The notes beneath the pieces were generated by a model that was not told the DNA's origin, searched no databases, and saw only the letters and a list, made by a program, of their open reading frames with translations. A stretch of 19,912 bases of DNA from an uncultured Clostridia bacterium (GTDB lineage Bacteria > Bacillota > Clostridia > Christensenellales > Aristaeellaceae). Position numbers and translations under genes: made by a program. Shown here piece after piece: positions 13,929 through 19,912 of this stretch (positions within the stretch are counted from its first letter, which is position 1; each line of letters opens with the position of its first letter). The stretch covers positions 1 through 19,912 of the forward strand of contig CAMDVP010000024.1 in NCBI GenBank assembly GCA_945877525.1, in the 5' to 3' direction.

Positions 13929-14757
13929 GTTGGCTGCTGAAGCCGGTATCTTCAGCCGTTTCGGTTATTAAGCCTATTGCACCGTCTGCCAAAAGCAGAT
14001 GGACGGCGCTCCGGGCCGCCATGCTTCGCAGTTGGGGATCGCTCAGCAGCACAATGCTGCCGGCAGGGCAGCGCTTAGCGGATTCAAAGGGCAGCACCAC
14101 CGGAAGGTCGCTGCTTTTCAGCCAATAGCGCAGCTCCCTCAGGCGGGAGAACTCGCCCGCAGATGCGGATCCCTATAGAAATGAACAAGATGCCCTTCCT
14201 GCCAAAGCAGCTGCAGAAGTTCCAGCCCTCTTCCGTATTGGGGTACGGGCAAAAAGATCACGTTCGTCTCCTTGAGCAGACGGCGCACTTCCCAAACCAG
14301 TTTCTGCCGACAGACGGTCTGGTCGATGTCGTCATGACCATAGGCCGCATCAATCATCGCAAGATCCGCATATATGCTGTGCAGCTGATCGCATCCGTAT
14401 ACAAATGAGTTTTTCACATAGTCTCAGGTCAGCAGGACGCTCTTTTTCGCTTCAAAACGATACCAGACACTGCCGGCGCAATGTCCGGAACGTCCGTATT
14501 CGACCGCCAATCCACGATAGCCCCCTTGCCTGCCCGACAAATCTGTTCAAGTGCAACAGGGCAGGGAGGTTTTCATGGCAGCTGGCGCAGTGTTTCCTCC
14601 GTGGCCAGCACTTCGCCCTGAAAACCATTTGTGTGCAGCCACTGAAGTGAGCCAACATGATCCATATGCGCGTGGGTAAGAAACACCGCGTCTAACCGTT
14701 GTATCTGTTCTGGCAGCAGGGCGCGGATTGGCAGCTATTGCCGCCATGCTGGGCGCC
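13884..14757 (-). pseudogene. Decayed MBL/beta-CASP-type metallohydrolase gene
   Basis: Reading the minus strand across frames recovers an MBL-superfamily protein resembling the RNA-processing beta-CASP group. In order: LPEQIQRLDAVFLTHAHMDHVG with the HxHxDH metal motif; a break; then EYGRSGHCAGSVWYRFEAKK; then LLT-stop-DY, where a TGA (14424-14426) replaces the Gly codon of the TGD metal motif. Next come NSFVYGCDQLHSIYADLAMIDAAYG, FLPVPQYGRGLELL (like the PxFALGRxQELL segment), another frameshift near 14155, and DLPVVLPFESAKRCPAG to PVHQ. At least one nonsense mutation and three frameshifts are visible. The N-terminus and C-terminus are lost, the latter at the IS-like remnant. Confidence 0.75.
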
Positions 14758-14760
14758 TGA

Positions 14761-15046
14761 TGTTGCTCAAGTACCCGTATTCAGTATAGTAAGCTCGCAG
14801 AATGGTGTCAATAGATGAATGATTAATGGATGAGTATGCAAAACAAGGCGCAATAATATAAAAAAACAGGCAAAATCATTCACAACCGTATCAATTGTCC
14901 ATGCGATGAACAACAAAATACGCCGACGGGTTTGCACCATGTTTTGATCGTTTGAAATAATTACGTTCAGAACATGGGTATTGTCGTTTTGGAGAAATGG
15001 AAGCTGCAATGGGCCCCCTATGAGCAGCTTGTTATGCCTTATGCGC
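14761..15046. other. AT-rich intergenic stretch without recognisable gene
   Basis: This region is clearly richer in A+T than the neighbouring genes. It contains only a poorly supported minus-strand frame that overlaps the AraC stop codon and has no ribosome site. I see no terminator or RNA gene. It is probably eroded former coding or spacer DNA. Confidence 0.4.
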
Positions 15047-15919
15047 TCATTCTGCTTCAGCAACCCTTTTCCGATAGCTTTTCGGCGTCTTGCCTGTTAC
15101 CTTCAGAAAGGCACGGTTGAAGTTTGCAGTGTTATTGAAACCGCACTTGAGCGCAATATCCAGCATGGTCATGTCCGTATCGGCGATCAGGATCAACGCA
15201 TGGCGGACCCGCTGAATTTGCAGATAATCCCATGGGCTGATGCCGTTCATCCGCTTGAACTGCGTGGAAAAGTATGCCTTGCTCATATTGACCGAGGCAG
15301 CTATCTGTTCCAATGTCAACGGCTGGTTATAATGGTCAATCATAAACTGGCATACCGTCTGAAACCTTCCGTTAAGGCGCACTGCGGCATTGCCTGAGGC
15401 AGGAAGATGAGCGTCGACGCGCAGATCGTTGAGCAGCGTGGCTGCCATGGGCTTCAGGGCCAGGATGATTTCCTCGGGCGATTGATCGAACAATTGCTCG
15501 CAGCGCTGCATAAATGTGAGTATTTCCCGATTGATGGCTGTACCGCAGGGAATGCGGTTGGAAAAGTGATCATCCCTGTCAAGAAAGAAGCGAAAATAGG
15601 AATTGTCAAGAACCGAGTCATCGTTGCTGCACAGCAGGCTGCGGGTAAAGTGCAGGTTCAATGTGTGGAGCGTAGTTCCCTCCTCAATACGCGTGATATA
15701 ATGGGGTTCATAGGAACCAAACAGAAAGGCATCTCCCCGACAGATCTGATAGATCCTGCCGCCGACGGTGTATTCGCCCTCGCCATCAAGAAAGTAGGCA
15801 ATCTCGAACGAATCGTGGCAATGAAGCCGTGGCGCACGCACCATGGGCTTGACAATCTTATGAAAGTAATGCACATCAATATCCTTGTCGTCATTCAGGC
15901 GAATATGCCGATCCAGCAT
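15047..15919 (-). CDS. AraC-family regulator of the sugar operon
   Basis: A 290-residue AraC/XylS regulator. The N-terminal cupin domain (about 10-150) has the effector-pocket pattern LHCHDSFEIAYFLDGEGEYTVGG and RGDAFLFGSYEPHYI. The C-terminal DNA-binding part has HTH 1 (LTLEQIAASVNMSKAYFSTQFKRMNG) and HTH 2 (MLDIALKCGFNNTANFNRAFLKVTGKTPKSYRK). The ATG at 15919 is chosen because AAAGGAGG (15931-15938) lies 11 bases upstream. The frame extends 52 codons further with no site, through the intergenic promoter region and into the divergent gene. It is transcribed away from the dehydratase operon across a 143-base gap and is the likely activator of that operon. The ligand is unknown. Confidence 0.93.
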   Translation of the reverse strand: MLDRHIRLNDDKDIDVHYFHKIVKPMVRAPRLHCHDSFEIAYFLDGEGEYTVGGRIYQICRGDAFLFGSYEPHYITRIEEGTTLHTLNLHFTRSLLCSNDDSVLDNSYFRFFLDRDDHFSNRIPCGTAINREILTFMQRCEQLFDQSPEEIILALKPMAATLLNDLRVDAHLPASGNAAVRLNGRFQTVCQFMIDHYNQPLTLEQIAASVNMSKAYFSTQFKRMNGISPWDYLQIQRVRHALILIADTDMTMLDIALKCGFNNTANFNRAFLKVTGKTPKSYRKRVAEAE

Positions 15920-15956
15920 GTTGCCGCACACCTCCTTTGGGAAAAAACAAAATATT

Positions 15957-15966
15957 ATTTGCAAAT
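15957..15966. promoter_or_regulatory. Palindromic operator candidate in divergent region
   Basis: ATTTGCAAAT is a perfect 10-base palindrome between the AraC gene and the dehydratase operon. It lies 16 bases upstream of the operon -35 box, an expected place for an activator half-site. It could also arise by chance in this AT-rich stretch. Confidence 0.3.
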
Positions 15967-15981
15967 TGCCATATATCTTTG

Positions 15982-16010
15982 TTGAAACGGAGATAGGGGA
16001 ATAGTACAAT
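15982..16010 (+). promoter_or_regulatory. Promoter of the dehydratase operon
   Basis: TTGAAA (15982-15987), a 17-base spacer and TACAAT (16005-16010) lie 52 bases before the ATG at 16063. The match to sigma-A boxes is good, so any AraC control would modulate an already recognisable promoter. Confidence 0.75.
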
Positions 16011-16062
16011 ACAAATATACCGAGCGACGACGATATAGTCAAGAAAAACAAGGAGGAAAGGT

Positions 16063-17391
16063 ATGCAATCCTCAAATTTGAAGATTACGGACATGCAGGT
16101 ATTCGATCTTGACGGGCTGCCGAAGAAAATCACATTGATAAAAATATTTACGAATTCAGGCGTCGTCGGATACGGTGAACTGCGGGATGCCTCCAGCAGA
16201 AATTATGCAACAATGCTCAAAAGCCGCATCCTGGGGGAAAATCCGCTGAATATCGATAAAATTTTCAGGAAAATCCGGCAGTTCGGCAACCATTCGCGGC
16301 AGGGAGGCGGTGTGTCCGGCGTTGAGGTTGCGCTGATGGACATTGCCGGCAAGTATTGGAATGTTCCCTGCTGGCAGCTGATGGGCGGAAAGTACCGTGA
16401 CGCGATTCGCATCTATTGCGATACAGACGTTGACGCAGGCGCGGGGGACGGCGGTATGAGCATGGGCAGAGCATTGAAGAAAAGAATGTCGGACGGCTTC
16501 ACCATGCTGAAAATGGACCTGGGCATAGGACTCTTAATGAACATGCCCGGGATGCTGAATGCCCCACTGGGGTTGCTGGATGAGATGAAGCAGTACGCCT
16601 CCTACACCACGGATGTACCGCATGGTTCAGCCCAGCTGTCAGACCTGCGCTGGAAAGCCTATGACCTGAACACTATGGAGCATCCGTTCACGGGTATTCA
16701 CATCACAGAAAAGGGCATGGACTATCTGGAGAATTATGTACAGACTGTTCGAAGCGGCATTGGGTATGACATTCCGTTGGCGATTGATCACTTTGGCCAT
16801 GTGTGCGCCGAGGACTGCATTCGCTTCGCCCTTCGCGTGGAGAAATACAACCCTGCCTGGTTTGAGGATCCAGTTCCCTGGCAATACACAGACCAGTACA
16901 GGATGATTCGTGAAAGGACGAGTATCCCTCTTTGCACAGGCGAGGATATCTATGGCCTGGATGCTTTCAAAGGCTTGATCGATCATCATGCGATTTCTAT
17001 TGCCCACCCGGATGTGCTGACGGCAGGCGGCATGCGTGAAACAAAGCGCATCGGCGATTATGCGTACGAACATGGCGTGGCTGTCGCGCTTCACATGGCA
17101 GAGAGTCCCGTTGGCGCCATGGCGGCGGTTCATGTCGGCGCAGCCCTGCCGCAGCTGCTGGCAATGGAGTTTCATTCTGCTGATACTGCCGATTGGCAGG
17201 ATATCGTCACCGGCCTGCCCATGCCGCTGATTCAGGGCGGCTTCATTCAGGTGCCGGACAAGCCCGGCCTGGGGATTGACAGCCTGGTCGAGGACGAGCT
17301 TGTTCGTCATGCGAACGCGGCGTATCCTGCTGAGTGGCTTGACACGCGGGCATGGGACAATGAAATCTGCAACGACCGTCAGTGGAGCTGA
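16063..17391 (+). CDS. Enolase-superfamily acid-sugar dehydratase (MR-like)
   Basis: A 442-residue mandelate racemase/muconate lactonizing enzyme-type protein. Such enzymes abstract the proton alpha to a carboxylate, usually to dehydrate aldonic or uronic acids with Mg2+. A capping domain (about 1-120) is followed by the barrel. The second-strand residues are K150-M-D152. Metal ligands are D242 in AIDHFGH, E268 in WFEDPVPW and E294 in CTGEDIYG. The catalytic His-Asp dyad is represented by D317 in AHPDVLTAGG and H344 in ALHMAES. H246 may act as acid, as in DxH-type dehydratases. It exceeds the usual 380-400 residues because of an insert at about 155-225. AAGGAGG (16050-16056) precedes the ATG. 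First gene of an operon with SDR and lactonase genes. The substrate is not determined. Confidence 0.9.
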   Translation: MQSSNLKITDMQVFDLDGLPKKITLIKIFTNSGVVGYGELRDASSRNYATMLKSRILGENPLNIDKIFRKIRQFGNHSRQGGGVSGVEVALMDIAGKYWNVPCWQLMGGKYRDAIRIYCDTDVDAGAGDGGMSMGRALKKRMSDGFTMLKMDLGIGLLMNMPGMLNAPLGLLDEMKQYASYTTDVPHGSAQLSDLRWKAYDLNTMEHPFTGIHITEKGMDYLENYVQTVRSGIGYDIPLAIDHFGHVCAEDCIRFALRVEKYNPAWFEDPVPWQYTDQYRMIRERTSIPLCTGEDIYGLDAFKGLIDHHAISIAHPDVLTAGGMRETKRIGDYAYEHGVAVALHMAESPVGAMAAVHVGAALPQLLAMEFHSADTADWQDIVTGLPMPLIQGGFIQVPDKPGLGIDSLVEDELVRHANAAYPAEWLDTRAWDNEICNDRQWS

Positions 17392-17423
17392 GTATGCAGG
17401 TGCATCATGGAGGGTAAACAGGC

Positions 17424-18434
17424 ATGAAAAAGCTTTCCGAAGCGGTTCTATATCAACTCACACTGCGGAATTTCAGCGACGAGGGAACGCTGGATGCGGC
17501 GGCGCAGCGGCTTGCGCTGATCGCTGCCGCGGGCATGGACTATATTTATCTCAGCCCTGTAGCCCAGGCGGACGCCGATGCGGATCGAAGTCACTGGAGC
17601 CGGCGGGCAATAAACAGCTGCTGCGACAATGAAAAGAATCCCTATCGGATCAGCAACTATTTTGCCATTGACGAGGAATATGGCGGAGAAGAAGCGCTTC
17701 GGCGTTTTATTCAGGAAGCGAATCGTCTGGGCATGGGTGTGCTGATGGATCTTGTATACTATCACTGCGGCCCGCATTGCTCGTTGGCCCGGGAGCACCC
17801 GGAATACTTCCGCCATTTGCCTGACGACTCCATCGATCCCGGGCAGTTCAATATGCTGGTATTCGACTATGCACAGCCAGGGCTGCGCCGGTACATGACG
17901 GATAACATGCTGTACCTCCTCCGCAAATTTGACGTAGATGGTTTTCGATGCGACTGTGGGGACTGGATCCCAGCCGACTTTTGGGAGGATGCCGTGCAGG
18001 AGGCCCGGGCTGTCAAGCCGGACATGATAATGCTCAACGAGGGGCACGAAGCCACCCACTTGCGGCAGGCATTTCAGATGGATTATGGGGTTTTCCTGGC
18101 GGAGCCCCTGCGCGCGCTGCTGCTTGACCACACAACGGATATGGCGGCCATCCGCAAGACACTGCAGGCTGCATCCGTCCGGTATGAGCCCAATCATTGG
18201 GGCGTATGCGGCATTGAGAACCACGACATTGCCAACGATGCCTGTGATCAGCGTGTGGAAAGGGTGCTCCCGCACGGAGCCATGGAGGCAGCTGCAGTGC
18301 TGTGCTTTACCATGGGCGGTGTACCATTTGTGTACAACGGCCTTGAAATTGCCGACACACGCCGACACAGTATATCAACACCATGGATCAGATGCCTCTG
18401 CAAACCTATATCCAATCCCTGTCGGCCAGTTTAA
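17424..18434 (+). pseudogene. GH13 alpha-amylase-family enzyme, 3' truncated
   Basis: This 336-codon frame holds most of a GH13 catalytic barrel acting on alpha-glucosides. It has region I DLVYYHC with D109, region II GFRCD with nucleophile D177, region III MLNEGHE with acid/base E206 and region IV GIENHD with D268. It stays normal to YNGLEIADT (about residue 311). The remaining 25 residues come from an out-of-frame stretch of a permease gene, so the end of the barrel and the usual C-terminal beta domain are missing. The break is at 18351-18369, where GCCGACACA is repeated 10 bases apart. A GGAGGG box about 10 bases upstream supports the ATG. It lies 32 bases after the dehydratase gene in the operon. 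Activity is doubtful, although all catalytic residues remain. Confidence 0.8.
18351..18369. repeat. 9-base direct repeat at a gene-fusion junction
   Basis: GCCGACACA occurs at 18351-18359 and again at 18361-18369. The upstream copy ends the GH13-like reading and the downstream copy begins the permease-like reading. This is what a deletion by short-repeat recombination, a small duplication or an assembly join could leave. Confidence 0.7.
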
Positions 18435-18610
18435 CAGCCGATCAAATGGCCAATATGGATCCGGAGGAAATTGTCCGACGGCTGGAGGTTTCGGATCTGA
18501 CGTTCAACTGCGCCAAGGTTTTTGTGGCCATGATACCGGTACTGATGTTTTACCCATTCCTTCAGCGCTTTTTCGTGACAGGAATGGTCGTAGGCGCAGT
18601 AAAGGAATGA
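18368..18610 (+). pseudogene. C-terminal remnant of sugar ABC permease (LplC/MalG type)
   Basis: The last 80 codons of a carbohydrate ABC-transporter permease of the MalG/LplC group. It reads QYINTMDQMPLQTYIQSL, then a polar loop, then the final membrane helix (CAKVFVAMIPVLMFYPFLQ), and ends RFFVTGMVVGAVKE. This terminus is characteristic of the family (YPFLQRYFVxGxxxGAVKG). The roughly 200 preceding residues, the other permease and the binding protein are absent. It is out of frame with the upstream GH13. An internal ATG at 18383 has no clear ribosome site. It shows that the operon, or its ancestor, carried a sugar importer. Confidence 0.8.
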
Positions 18611-18678
18611 GATGCGGCGCGGCCCTATACGGCAGCAGGGACGGCTTGACAATACACCGGGAGGAGATGTAACGCATC

Positions 18679-19413
18679 ATGTTTGATCTGACGGGGAAAC
18701 GGGCGCTTGTGACGGGCTCGACACAGGGCATCGGCGAGGCAATCGCCGCATGCCTGGCTGCACAGCATGCACAGGTGTATGTGCATGGCGCAACAAGCAT
18801 GGAAAAGTGTGAGGCGGCAGCCCGCAGAATGGTGGGCGATACCCATGTCTGCCTTCAGGACCTGAGTGTGGTGGAATGCGCGGATCGCTTGTACCGGCAG
18901 ACGGGTGATGTCGATATTCTGGTACTCAATGCCAGCGTTCAGTATCGCAGCGCATGGAATGAAATCACACCGGAGGAGTTTTCCAGGCAGATCAACGTGA
19001 ACCTGCGCGCATCCCTGCTGCTGATTCAGCGTTATGCGCCGGCCATGCTTCACAAGGGATGGGGCCGCATTGTGACCATTGGGAGCGTGCAGCAGGTCAG
19101 GCCGCACAAGGATATGGCTGTCTATGCTGCAAGCAAGTGCGCACAAATGAGCCTCGTGCGCAACCTGAGCAGGCAGTATGCGCCTCATGGCGTCACAGTA
19201 AACAACCTCAGCCCCGGGGTTATCGACACTCCCAGAAACGATGCCGCGCTGGGAGACCCCGTATACAGCAAGCAGGTGATCGCCGGCATTCCAATGGGCT
19301 ATGCCGGGACGGCGGAGGACTGCGCATGGCCCGTACTGCTTCTGTGTTCAGAAGAGGGCCGTTACATCACCGGCGCAGATCTGCCCGTTGATGGAGGTAT
19401 GGGGCTGCAATAA
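18679..19413 (+). CDS. SDR-family NAD(P)-dependent dehydrogenase
   Basis: A 244-residue classical short-chain dehydrogenase/reductase. The cofactor loop is T12-G-S-T-Q-G17-I-G19. The usual NAG is N84-A-S86. The catalytic residues are N108, S136, Y149 and K153 (YAASK). SPGVIDTP (178-185) follows, and the C-terminal tail ends ITGADLPVDGGMGLQ. Length and order are standard for the FabG/glucose-dehydrogenase-like group. Residue 38 lies in VHGATS, with no clear acidic residue at the end of the second strand, so NADP use is plausible. GGGAGGAG (18659-18666) precedes the ATG. With the lactonase 16 bases downstream and the dehydratase upstream, the best guess is oxidation of a sugar to its lactone. 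This is inference from context. Confidence 0.9.
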   Translation: MFDLTGKRALVTGSTQGIGEAIAACLAAQHAQVYVHGATSMEKCEAAARRMVGDTHVCLQDLSVVECADRLYRQTGDVDILVLNASVQYRSAWNEITPEEFSRQINVNLRASLLLIQRYAPAMLHKGWGRIVTIGSVQQVRPHKDMAVYAASKCAQMSLVRNLSRQYAPHGVTVNNLSPGVIDTPRNDAALGDPVYSKQVIAGIPMGYAGTAEDCAWPVLLLCSEEGRYITGADLPVDGGMGLQ

Positions 19414-19429
19414 CAAAGGAGCTACAGCA

Positions 19430-19912
19430 ATGAGCACAGAGCATTTGTATATTGCAAGCTGCGTGCCGGACGGCGGGATCGAACACTATGTCAGAACATC
19501 CGACGGCTATGCGCTTTGCGGACGGCTGGCCTGCGACCGGCCTATGTACATGCTGCTGGAGGAGGAGCGCATGGATGTGCTGCTTCGTGCCACCTTCTCA
19601 AGCAACCGTCACAGCGGTTTGCTCCATCTGAAGGTGGACAGGAACGGAGCGCTTCACCCCATTGGAGAGATTGAAGATACCCAGGGAGAGATAGCCTGTC
19701 ATCTGTGTCGCTGGAAGGGAAAAACCTACGTTGCCAACTACCTCGGCGGAAGCATCGCGATGATCGGCGGCCCGGTTCACCACAGTTCAGGCCGCGGCTT
19801 TTCGCCTCCGAGGCAGGATATGTCTCATCCTCACTTCATCGGTGTTACGCCTGACAAGAGGTATCTGCTTGCCACGGATCTTGGCCTTGACACGCTCAAT
19901 GTGTATGATGCA
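19430..19912 (+). CDS. Lactonase, YbhE/6-phosphogluconolactonase type (partial)
   Basis: An open frame of 161 codons that runs off the window end without a stop. It starts MSTEHLYIASCVPDGGIEHY and has AAAGGAG (19415-19421) 8 bases upstream. It contains the beta-propeller lactonase signatures ATFSSNRHSGLLHL, KTYVANYLGGSIAMIGG, then HPHFIGVTPDKRYLLATDLGLDTLNVYD, which match the Pgl/cycloisomerase-2 family of about 340 residues. This family hydrolyses sugar lactones such as 6-phosphogluconolactone. In this operon it would open the lactone made by the SDR enzyme and hand the acid to the dehydratase. The remaining half is outside the window. Confidence 0.9.
   Translation, partial: MSTEHLYIASCVPDGGIEHYVRTSDGYALCGRLACDRPMYMLLEEERMDVLLRATFSSNRHSGLLHLKVDRNGALHPIGEIEDTQGEIACHLCRWKGKTYVANYLGGSIAMIGGPVHHSSGRGFSPPRQDMSHPHFIGVTPDKRYLLATDLGLDTLNVYDA

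Noticed and set aside
14767..15063. 98-codon minus-strand frame with a hydrophobic centre
   Set aside because: It overlaps the end of the AraC gene, has no ribosome site and no recognisable family. The hydrophobicity follows from AT-rich DNA.
15920..16075. 52-codon N-terminal extension of the AraC regulator
   Set aside because: It would run through the intergenic promoter region and into the divergent dehydratase gene, while AAAGGAGG supports the ATG at 15919.

Overview
This window reads as chromosomal DNA of a moderately high-GC, anaerobic, gut-type Clostridia (Christensenellales- or Oscillospirales-like; inferred, no taxonomic search was possible). The reasons are strong AGGAGG ribosome binding sites, TTG starts, sigma-A type promoters with 17-base spacers, a zinc-type ribosomal protein bL31, a Rho with a long disordered insert, a flavodiiron-rubredoxin protein and several glycan or sugar genes under AraC-type regulators. 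Codon third positions are GC-rich in most genes. The first gene and some intergenic DNA are visibly richer in A+T.

Layout. (1) 68-394: a small AT-rich ABM-domain monooxygenase. (2) 4125-668, minus strand: AraC regulator, GH42 beta-galactosidase and GNAT acetyltransferase, apparently one catabolic locus, with a quasi-palindrome in front of the GH42 gene. (3) 4376-4999: an unrecognised protein of 207 residues with 32 cysteines, closed by a very strong terminator. (4) 5000-6412: a decayed patch with a TetR-like N-terminal scrap and the C-terminal half of a hybrid histidine kinase that still has a promoter, next to tRNA-Val(GAC) at 6413-6486. (5) 6700-8211: a flavodiiron protein with a C-terminal rubredoxin domain and, unusually, a Tat-type signal peptide. 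It converges on an MBL-fold hydrolase (9081-8251). (6) 9284-12667: a housekeeping block with a TRM11-like RNA methyltransferase, Rho and bL31. (7) 12855-13607: a TIM-barrel sugar isomerase/epimerase. (8) 13640-14760: a decayed patch with the 5' end of an IS3-like element abutting a frameshifted MBL/beta-CASP pseudogene. (9) 15047-19912: an AraC regulator divergent from an operon holding an enolase-superfamily dehydratase, a GH13 enzyme broken into an ABC permease tail, an SDR dehydrogenase and a Pgl-type lactonase cut by the window end.

How the genes fit together. Region 9 has the three enzyme classes of an oxidative, non-phosphorylative sugar route: dehydrogenase (SDR), lactonase, then acid-sugar dehydratase. 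A glycosidase and the remnant of a sugar ABC transporter sit among them, and an AraC protein is a likely sensor. Region 2 is a beta-galactoside locus. The flavodiiron protein would reduce O2 or NO, and its Tat signal suggests that this happens outside the cytoplasmic membrane.

The strongest items for a second look are the Tat-tagged flavodiiron-rubredoxin protein and its palindrome-rich promoter, the Rho with several changed ATP-site residues, the GH13/permease junction at a 9-base direct repeat, and the cysteine-rich protein. No CRISPR array, rRNA, origin or complete mobile element was seen.
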